Shown piece after piece: positions 26,254-35,300 of a stretch of DNA of 58,159 nucleotides (positions are counted from its first letter, which is position 1; each line of letters opens with the position of its first letter). The translations under genes and the position numbers were made by a program. Below the pieces are notes generated by a model. It did no database searches. It was not told the DNA's origin and worked only from the letters and a program-made list of their open reading frames with translations. Origin of the DNA: an uncultured Oxalobacteraceae bacterium (GTDB lineage Bacteria; Pseudomonadota; Gammaproteobacteria; Burkholderiales; Burkholderiaceae); assembly GCA_946480015.1 (NCBI GenBank), contig CAMLIL010000024.1, positions 1-58,159 on the forward strand. The letters run 5' to 3'.

Positions 26254-26829
26254 ATGGACGCTTTCCTCGTTTCCACCGGCATCGTGGCGCTCGCCGAAAT
26301 CGGCGACAAGACCCAGTTGCTGGCCTTTCTGCTGGCGGCGCGCTTTCGCCGTCCGGTGCCGATCGTGCTCGGCATTCTGGCCGCCACCATCGCCAATCAC
26401 GCGTTCGCCGCCGCCGTCGGCACGTGGATCTCCAGCGTGATGGGCGCGCAAACGATGCGCTGGGTGCTCGGCATTTCCTTCCTCGGCATGGCGGCGTGGA
26501 CCCTGGTGCCGGACAAGCTCGACGAGGACGATACCAGACTGGCCGACCGCGGCGTGTTACTCACCACCCTGCTGGCATTTTTTTTCGCCGAGATGGGCGA
26601 CAAGACCCAGGTGGCCACCATGGCGCTGGCGGCGCGCTACGCGTCGATCACTGCGGTGGTTGCCGGCACTACCGCCGGCATGCTGCTGGCCAACGTGCCG
26701 GCCGTGTACTTCGGCGAGCGAATTGCCAACCGGATTCCGCTCAAGCTGGTGCACGGCATCGCCGCGGCCCTGTTCGCCGCGCTGGGCGCGGCCACCCTGC
26801 TCGGCGCCGGCGCGCGTTTCGGTTTCTAG
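26254..26829 (+). CDS. GDT1/TMEM165 family cation exporter (probable Mn2+)
   Basis: A 191-residue inner-membrane protein with six predicted helices in two repeats. Each repeat carries the family signature: EIGDKTQ (15-21) and EMGDKTQ (113-119). Bacterial members (MneA and relatives) export Mn2+; the family also includes Ca2+/Mn2+ transporters of eukaryotes. I see no yybP-ykoY-type Mn riboswitch in the 116 bp upstream. The stop codon overlaps the stop of the convergent PHP gene in the shared sequence CTAG. Confidence 0.9.
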   Translation: MDAFLVSTGIVALAEIGDKTQLLAFLLAARFRRPVPIVLGILAATIANHAFAAAVGTWISSVMGAQTMRWVLGISFLGMAAWTLVPDKLDEDDTRLADRGVLLTTLLAFFFAEMGDKTQVATMALAARYASITAVVAGTTAGMLLANVPAVYFGERIANRIPLKLVHGIAAALFAALGAATLLGAGARFGF

Positions 26830-29240
26830 GGAACGCTCAGGGCCACATCGTCGATCAGGAACGATGTCTGCGCCTGAACGCCTTCCACGCCTTCGAAATG
26901 AATGCGCACGGTCTGGCCCTTGTAGGCCGACAGGTCGAAACTCTTCTGCGCGTAGCTGTCCGACCTGTTCAGGTTCGAATAGGTCGCCAGCGTCCTGAGC
27001 ACGGCGCCGCCGCTGCCGCGTACCTGCACCTTGAGCGTGTCGAACGCTCCCGTCGTGGTGGTCTCGGCCGACACCACGCGCAGCCAGAACGACAGGGTGG
27101 TGGCGGCGGCGTTGGCGGGGATGGTAACGCTCTGATCGATCCAGTCGGTATGGGTGCTGCCGTAACCGTTCAGCCAGGCCTTCCAGCTGCCCGTATGCGC
27201 CGGATAGGTGCTGCCGGAGCCGATCACGCCGGCGCTCGCGCTCCATGAAGCGGTGCCCGATTCGAAGCCGCCGTTCTGCACCAGGTCCCGGGTTCCCGGG
27301 CTGACCGCATTGTTCACGCTGAAAGCCACCGGCACCGATTCCCCGGCATTGCCAGCCGCGTCGTAGGCGCGCGCCAACAGCGTGTGGCCGCCGTTGGCCA
27401 GGCTGGCCGAATCGATGGTGGCGCTGTACGGCGCGGCTGTGCCGCTGGCCTTGAGGGCGCCGTCGATATAGAACTCCACCAGGGTCACGCCCACGTCGTC
27501 GCTGGCATTGGCCGACAGCGTGATGATGCCGCCGCTGACGGCGACGCCGGCGGCCACGCTGGGCTTGACGGTATCGCTGGAGCCGGCCTGCGTCTGCGTC
27601 ACCCACACCGGCGCCGACCACAGTACATTGCCGTCGTTCTGGGTCAGCTTGGCGTAGTAAAAGTGCTCGCCGATGCCGGGGGTGACGGTGGCGGTGGGAG
27701 CCTGTGCCAGCACGCTGACGGTGCCGTTCCGCCCCGGCACACCTTCGACGATCGCCACGCTGGCGGCGGTCTTGCCGGCGCTGTTGCTGAAGTTGGCCGC
27801 CAGGGTCAGCGGCCCGCTGTTGCTGATGCGCTCGCCCATCAGGTGGCCGTTGGCGGTGAAGATCAGCTGCGAATGCTTGTCCATCGTGGCGTACACGCGG
27901 CGCGCGCGCAGCGCGTCGATGAAACTGGCCTGCGTCAGCGGTGTGCCGTTCGGAATCAACACGGCGGTGCGGTTGGTGTACGAGGCGCCCCAGTTGGCGC
28001 AGTGATTGTCCTGATCCGTCGAGAAAGCCACGTGGAAGCCGGCTTCCAGCGCCTTGTTGCAGGCGCCTTCGTAGCTGGAACGGCTGGTTTCGGTTTCCGT
28101 GGTGTTGACCGAGAACGCCTTGGTGTTGAGCACTTCGCACAGCGCCATGGCCTGGTCGCCGTCCGCCGTGTAGCCGAGCGGCACGCTGTTGACCAGGAAC
28201 TGGGCGCTGGCCGAGGGATGGTTGAACTGGCCGATCCAGCCGCGCTGGCGCATCAGCGTGTAGAGCGCGGCGTAATCGTTCTTGGGCGTCAGCGTGTCGC
28301 CGATCAGTTGCCCCTTGGCATTGAGTTCCCACTCCAGCAATTCGGGTGAGTTGAAGATGTTCAGGTGGCCGCCATTGTTGATGACGCCCCATTCCATGCC
28401 GTACAGGGCCAGGAAATTCGGATTGGCGCCGTTGAAGCGGGCGGCGGCGGCCAGGCCGGACTGGTACAGCGCGCGCGCCTTGAGCGGGTCGGCGGCGGTG
28501 TTGGTGCCGTCCGAGCCGTCGAACATGTGGTTGTGCTCGGACGCCATCAGGAAGTCGAGGCCGCGCCCCTTGGCGTAGGCGTAGGCTTCGGCCGGTCCCT
28601 GCTCGCCGCTCTGCGGGTCCTGGGCGCCGGCGCAGGTGGCCAGCGCGCCGCCGCCGTCGCTGTGGTTGGTCTGGCTGTGCAGGTTGCCGAAGTAGACGGT
28701 GTAGGGCAGCGAGGCGGCCGCCGGTGCGGCGGTGGCCGTGCGACTGCGTTGTAGTGGCCGGAACGCCGGCAGGACCAGGGCCGGTTGGGCGCCGACCGCG
28801 ATGTCCCAGCTCTGCTCGACCAGCGCGCTGCCGGCGCGGGCGAAGGCGGTGTCGATGTTGGCGGTGGACACGCTGGTGCGGCGCCCGGCGTCTTGGGCGG
28901 CGGCCTGCATGCGCACCTGGTAGATGCCGTCGGGCAGGCTGTCGCCCTCCTTGCGGCCGAGCCAGCGCACCGTCACGGGCTGCTTCGGCAGCCGCTGCAC
29001 GCCTTGCCAGCGCTGCACCACCTGGCCGCCGGGGCCGGTCAGTTCCAGGCGCCAGCTGACGTCCTGGGCGCTTTCGGCTTGGGGATAGGAAAAATCGAGC
29101 GTGAAGGTGCGCGCGCCGTTGTTGCCCGCCGCAAAGGGCGCGTGCAGGGTGGCGTCGAATTCGCGGTGATCGAGCTCGGCGGCGTTGCCGATGCCGGCAA
29201 ACAAGGCGGCGCACACTGCGAGACGGTGGAGTGTGCGCAT
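26826..29240 (-). CDS. Exported CehA/McbA-family PHP hydrolase with Ig-like and C-terminal binding domains
   Basis: An 804-residue secreted protein with a signal peptide (residues 1-20). An N-terminal beta-rich domain (about 30-150) precedes a PHP-fold metal hydrolase domain (about 180-470) with YFGNLHSQTNHSDG (H188, H193), SEHNHMFDG, GQFNHPSA and STDQDNHCANWG as metal-ligand blocks, as in the CehA/McbA group. A bacterial Ig-like domain follows (about 575-665, DDVGVTLVEFYIDG), and then a jelly-roll-like domain (NGGFESGTASW to the C-terminus). CehA and McbA hydrolyse carbamate pesticides, but most relatives are probably phosphoesterases; substrate unknown. It stands alone. Confidence 0.85.
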   Translation of the reverse strand: MRTLHRLAVCAALFAGIGNAAELDHREFDATLHAPFAAGNNGARTFTLDFSYPQAESAQDVSWRLELTGPGGQVVQRWQGVQRLPKQPVTVRWLGRKEGDSLPDGIYQVRMQAAAQDAGRRTSVSTANIDTAFARAGSALVEQSWDIAVGAQPALVLPAFRPLQRSRTATAAPAAASLPYTVYFGNLHSQTNHSDGGGALATCAGAQDPQSGEQGPAEAYAYAKGRGLDFLMASEHNHMFDGSDGTNTAADPLKARALYQSGLAAAARFNGANPNFLALYGMEWGVINNGGHLNIFNSPELLEWELNAKGQLIGDTLTPKNDYAALYTLMRQRGWIGQFNHPSASAQFLVNSVPLGYTADGDQAMALCEVLNTKAFSVNTTETETSRSSYEGACNKALEAGFHVAFSTDQDNHCANWGASYTNRTAVLIPNGTPLTQASFIDALRARRVYATMDKHSQLIFTANGHLMGERISNSGPLTLAANFSNSAGKTAASVAIVEGVPGRNGTVSVLAQAPTATVTPGIGEHFYYAKLTQNDGNVLWSAPVWVTQTQAGSSDTVKPSVAAGVAVSGGIITLSANASDDVGVTLVEFYIDGALKASGTAAPYSATIDSASLANGGHTLLARAYDAAGNAGESVPVAFSVNNAVSPGTRDLVQNGGFESGTASWSASAGVIGSGSTYPAHTGSWKAWLNGYGSTHTDWIDQSVTIPANAAATTLSFWLRVVSAETTTTGAFDTLKVQVRGSGGAVLRTLATYSNLNRSDSYAQKSFDLSAYKGQTVRIHFEGVEGVQAQTSFLIDDVALSVP

Positions 29241-29341
29241 CGCGCCTCCTGTTGTCGAAAACTCAATTGTCTCAGGTATGCGTGACGGGTGGATGACGGT
29301 ACGTACAGGATATGTTGAGCAATGACTAAATCACAACACTT

Positions 29342-29370
29342 TGTCGTCCCCCCAAAGGCGGGGGACGACA
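29342..29370. repeat. Perfect hairpin after the glucan synthase gene (REP-like copy 3, possible terminator)
   Basis: TGTCGTCCCCC (29342-29352) and GGGGGACGACA (29360-29370) pair perfectly around a 7-base loop. The hairpin begins two bases past the minus-strand stop codon of the giant gene. It shares 16 bp exactly with the hairpin at 4978-4993. On the minus strand it is followed by AAAGTGTTG with no U-run, so it may protect the 3' end or be a repeat more than a true terminator. Confidence 0.5.
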
Positions 29371-29372
29371 TT

Positions 29373-32300
29373 CTAGCGTTGCAGTCGCAGTTGGACCTCG
29401 TGCTCCCCACCGTCGCCGGCCATGACGATGGTATTGCCGTCCACCGCCTTGCCATTGACCGTCAGGCCGGGCTGGTCGGCCGGCACCACGGAAATGACAT
29501 ACACGGTTTCCAGATAGCGGTAGCGCAGCCGGAAGCCCGGCCACTCGGCCGGCACCTTCGGCGCCAGGGTCAGGCGGTTGCCCGCCACCGATATGCCCAG
29601 CAGCGATTCAACCATCAGCCGGTACATCCAGCCCGACGAGCCGGTGTACCAGCTCCAGCCGCCGCGCCCGATGTGCGGCGAGACCGCGTACACGTCGGCC
29701 GTGACCACATACGGTTCCACCTTGTACAGCGCCACATCCTGCGGCGTGGTGCCGTGCCTGACCGGGTTAATCATGCGCAGCAGTTCCCAGGCCCGTTCGG
29801 TATTGCCCATGCGGGCGAATGCCATCGCGGTCCAGATCGCGGCGTGGGTGTACTGCCCGCCGTTTTCGCGCACGCCCGGCACGTAGCCGCGGATATAGCC
29901 GGGATTGAGCACGCCCTTGTCGAACGGCGGATCGAGCAGCTGGATCAGGCCGTAATCGCGCCGCACCAGGCGTTCGTTGACGTGCTCCATCGCCACCGCG
30001 GTACGCTCCGGATCGGCCGCGCCGGACAGCACACCCCAGCTCTGCGAGATCGAGTCGATCTGGCACTCGTCGTTCTCGTGCGAGCCGAGCGGAGTGCCAT
30101 CGTCGAAGTAGGCGCGGCGGTACCACTGGCCGTCCCAGGCGTGCTGCTCGACGTTGCGCGCCAGGGTCAGGGCTTCGTTCCGGCAGGTGGTGGCGAACTC
30201 GTGGTCGCCATGCAGCACGGCCACCTCGGCAAAGCGCTGCAGCACTTCGTACAGGAAGAAGGCCAGCCACACGCTCTCCCCCTTGCCTTCGTTGCCGACC
30301 CGGTCCATGCCGTCGTTCCAGTCGCAGGTGCCGATCAGCGGCAGGCCGTGTTCGCCGAAGCGCAGGCCGCGCTTGATCGCCCGTACGCAATGCTCGTACA
30401 GGTCGCCCACCTGGCTGGAGCGGTGCGGCATGTCGTAATACGATTCCTCTTCCTGCTTGAGCATGCGCCCTTCCAGGAACGGTACCTGCTCGCTCAACAC
30501 GCTGGCGTCGCCGGTGCCGATGACGTAACGGTGCGCCGCCAGCGGCAGCCACAGGTAGTCGTCCGAGCAGTGCGTGCGCACGCCGCGGTCCAGCGGCGGA
30601 TGCCACCAGTGCTGCACGTCGCCTTCGACGAACTGGTGGGCCGCGCACAGCAGCAGGTGCTCGCGCAGCAGATGCGGTTCGGTGTGGATCATGGCCATCG
30701 CATCCTGCAGCTGGTCGCGGAAGCCGAAGGCGCCGCCGGACTGGTAGTAGCCGCTGCGCGCCCACAGGCGGCAGGCGATGGTCTGGTACATCAGCCAGCC
30801 GTTGGCCAGCACGTCGAGCGAGGGTTCCGGGGTCTCCACCTGGACCGCGCCGAGCGTGTGCTCCCAGTGGCGGCGCACCTTCTCGAACGATGCCGCGGCG
30901 GCGGCGCTGCCTTTGTACTTCTGCACCGTGTTGCTGGTGTCGGCGGTGCGCCGCCCGCCCACGCCCAGCGTGAACACCAGCTCGCGTTCCTCGCCCGGCT
31001 GCAGCTCGATCACCGCCTGGATGGCGGCGCAGGGATCGAGCGCGGCGCCGACCTTGCCGGACAGGCGCGCGCGGGTCATGGCGACCGGATTGCCCAGGGT
31101 GCGGTTGCGGCCGATGAATTCGGTGCGGTCGGCGGTGATGGTGCGGGTATGCGCATCGACATGGAAGAAGCCCACGCGCCCGCCGAATTCGGTGTTGTAG
31201 GCGTTGCGCGCAAACAGCGCGCCGCTGTCCGGATCGAGTTCGGTGATGACGTGCATGGACGACTTGGCGCGCAGGTCGCCCAGCACCCATTCGACGTAAC
31301 CGGTGGCCGACAGGCGGCGCGGCAGCACGCTGTCGTTGCGCAGCCGGATGACGGAGTACTTGATGGCCGCGTCGAGCGCGACGAAAGTGCACAGTTCGCT
31401 GTGGATGCCCTCCTCGTCGTGCTCGAAGACGCTGTAGCCGAAGCCGTGGCGGGTCAGGTATTCGCCGTTTGAACGCACCGGCAACGCCGTGGGCGACCAG
31501 AATTTGCCGGTCTGCTCGTCGCGGATGTAGAACGCTTCGCCGCTGCGGTCCGAGACCGGGTCGTTTTCCCACGGCGAGAGGCGGAACTCGTGGGCGTTGT
31601 CGTTCCAGGTGTAGGCCTGGCCGCTTTCGGACACCACGCTGCCGAAGTTGGGGTTGGCGATGACGTTGCACCACGGCGCAGGCGTGCGTGTCTTGCCGTC
31701 GGTGCGGATCACGTATTCGCGCCCGTCCAGGGTGAAGCCGCCGGTGCCGTTGTCGAGGATCAGGCGCTCGCGCGTGCCGGAACGCGGGCGCAGCAGCGCC
31801 ACCGGTTCGGTGCGCGGCTCGGTCTGCAGCAGGGCCAGTTTCGGCAGCACCGGCACGGCGCGCTTGACCTGGTCGGCCAGGCTGCCGCGGCTGTCGGACA
31901 GGATGGCGCGCGCCACCGACTGCATCAGCACGCGGTCTTCCTGCGATATCTGGTCGAGCAGGCGCACGAAGATGCCGCCGGGGCGGTCGATCGCCTGGGC
32001 GTCGATGCCGGAGGCGATCAGGCCCATGATCTGGTCGTGCAGCGCCTGGCGGTAGCCGGACAGGTCTTCGTACCAGATCACCAGGTCCACCACCAGCCCT
32101 TTCAGGCGCCAGTAGGCGTGCGCCTGCACCATCTGGCGCGCCAGGTCGATGTTGGCCGGGTCCTTGATCTCCATGAGCACGATCGGCAGGTCGCCGGAAA
32201 TGGCGTAGGCCCACAGGCCGGACTGGCCGCGCTGGTTGCGGACCAGGGTGGCGGCATCGGCCCGCAGCGCCGGATTCGGGTAAATCACGGTGCTGGCCAG

Positions 32301-35300
32301 GCGGCTGTACAACTGGGCGTCCGATTCGCTGGCGTTGAGCTGGCGCAGCACCACCTGGCTATGGGTCCAGGCCAGTTCGAACACCCGGTCGGCCAGATGG
32401 CGGTCCTGGTATTTGTCGATCAGGTGCAGGGCCGCTTCGCGGGTGTCGGTCATGCCGGTCACGACATCGAGCGTCATGGCCTGGTCGGGTTCCAGCACGA
32501 CCTTGTAGCGGATCGCCACGACCGGGTCGAGCACCGAGCCTTCGCTGCCTTTGAACGGTTCCTGATCGAGCATGGCGCGCGGGGCCTGGGTGCTGTTGCC
32601 CCGGCCGATGAATTCGCTGCGGCTGGTCTCGAAGCTCACTTCCATGGCCACCCCGTCATGCAGGGTGGCGACGTTGAACAGCCACGGCATGTGCTCGTCC
32701 TTGGCGCGCGGACGGCGCGTGCACAGGATGGCGTTCTCGCCGCGCAGGATTTCGGTCTGCACGAACAGTTTGGAAAACGCCGGGTGGGCGTTGTCGGCCG
32801 CGGCCGGCGCCATCACCACTTCGGCATAGCTGGTAAATTCGATGGTGCGCCGTACCGCGGTCTGGTTGGTGATGCGGGTGCGGCGCATCTCGATGTCGTC
32901 TTCGGGCGAGACCACGATTTCGGTGTACAGCTCCAGTCCGCGGTCGTGGCGGCGGAATTCCGCGCGCCCTTCCGAGAAGATGACTTCGTATTTCTTCGGC
33001 TCGACCAGGGTCGGCTGGTAGCCGGTCGACCAGAATTCGCCGGATTCGAGATCGCGCACGTAGCCGAAGCTGCCCCAGTTGTCGCAAGTGCTGTCTTCAC
33101 GCCAGCGGGTGACCGCCAGATCCCTCCAGCGGCTGTAGCTGCCGCCGGCGGAGGTGACCATGACGTGGTAGCGGCCGTTGGACAGCAGCTGCACTTCCGG
33201 CTGGGCGGTGGTGGTCTGGGTGATGATCCGCATCGGCATGACCACTTCCTGGGTGGTCGCGCGCAGGGCCGCCACTTCGTGGGTGCTGGAGTAGAACGCG
33301 CCCGAACGCGGCACGCGTTCCTGCAGCACCAGCAAGGTCGATTGCAGCAGCGGGTCGGACTCGAAGCGGCGCTGCATCGGACGGTCGTGCAGCAGGTAGC
33401 TGATGGCCAGCAGGCCCATGCCCTGGTGGTGCGCCATGAAGGAGCGCACCACGGCGAAATCCTGGCCGCGCGGCAGGCGCGAAGCGGTGTAGTCGATCGC
33501 TTCGTAGAAGCCGTACTTGCCCATGAAGCCCAGTTCGGCCATCTTCAGCAGGTTGTCGCAGGCGGCGTCCGGTTCGACCATCAGGCCCAGCATGGTGGCG
33601 TACGGCGCGATCACGGCATCGTCGCCCAGGCCGCGTTTGAGGCCGGTGCCCGGCACCCCGAAGGCGCGGTACTGGTAATTCAGGCTGGCGTCGACGGTGT
33701 TGTAGCCGGACTCGGAAATCCCCCACGGGATGGCGCGCTGGCGCGCGTAATCGATCTGCGCGTTGACCACGCCGTGGTAGGTCTGGTCGAGCAAGGTGTT
33801 CGGATAGGTCGGCATGACCAGCAGCGGCATCAGGTACTCGAACATCGAGCCGCTCCACGACAGCAGCAGCTGGTGGCCGCCCACGATGCACAGCTGGCGG
33901 CCCATGGCGAACCAGTGCTCCTGCGGGAACTGGCCCTGGGCGATGCCGACGAAGCTGCACAGGCGGATTTCGGAGGCCAGCAGGTCGTAGCTGGCCGCGT
34001 CCATGCGCCGCTCGCTGACGTTGTAGCCGATCGCCAGCAGCTTGGTGGTCTGGTTGTACATGAAGCGGAAGTCCATGCTGGCGAACTCGCGCGCCTGCGC
34101 GGCCAGGCTGTTCAACTGCTCGATGCGCGCGGCGGCGCGCGCGCTGCCCTGCGCGACCAGCTGGCTCAGGGTGTGCAGGCGTTCGCGCTCGCTCGGCGCC
34201 AGGTCGGTCTCGGCGCCAGCGGCAAGGCGGAACTGGGCCAGTTCGCGCAGGGTCGGCATGCGCGTCAGGCTGGAGTCGACCACGTGTTCCTGGGCCGCCT
34301 GCATCCACGGCGCCAGTTCCAGCAGTTCGGCGTGGGCGGCGTAGCACTGTTCGACCAGCTTTTCAGTCCAGCCCTGCAGGTTCGGTTCGCCGGCCGGGTG
34401 CAGCGCCGCCAGGATGGCGTCGGCGGCTGCAGCCAGGCGCGCCAGCGCGCCGACCATGCCCGGCAGCGACGCGGCGTCGCGCAGGCGCTCGGGATCGAGT
34501 TCGGCGCGCATGGCGTCAACGGCCGCCTTCACCGGCTGCGGCGCATCGGCGGCGTACTCCTCCACCACGCGCAGGGTGATGGCGATGCCGTCAGTGGTCT
34601 GGGCACTGGCGATCGGCGCGTCAAGCAGCGCAGTCAGCCCCGGCGCCAAGGTCAGCAGGTGGCCGGCCAGGTTGCCGCTGTCGACCGCCGAGATGTACAT
34701 CGGGTGCAGCGGCTGCAGGGTCTGGGTGTCGTACCAGTTATAAAAGTGTCCCAGGTGGCGCTCCATGCGCGCCATGGTCTTGAAGGCCTCGCCGGTGCGC
34801 TGGATCACCCGCCCTGTGGTGATGAAGCCGAAGTCCCAGGCCGTCAGATTGGCCAGCAGCGACATGCCGATATTGGTCGGCGAGGTGCGGTGCGCGACCA
34901 CCCGGGCGGGATGCTCCTGCATATTGTCGGGCGCGAGCCAGTTGTCCTCCGGGCCGGCGAAGGTTTCGAAGAAGCTCCAGGTCTTGCGCGCCAGGGTTTG
35001 CAGGAACACCGTCTGGGGCGAGGTCAGCGTGGCGGCGACACGCTGGACCGGCAGGCTGATCCACCACGACACCACCGGCGCCAGGAACCACAGCAGCAGC
35101 ACCGGCGCGGCCACCGCCAGCGCTTCGGGGTTGGCGTACGAGAGCAGCAGCGCGGTGCCGACCGACAGCGCCGGCGAGAACCACATATTGAGCCAGTTGG
35201 ACTCCATGTCGGTGGAGGAGCGCGACAGGCTCGATGGGCGCCATTCGAGCAGGTGGCGGTGGGTGACCAGCATGCGCCACGAGGCGCGGATCGCCGCGCC

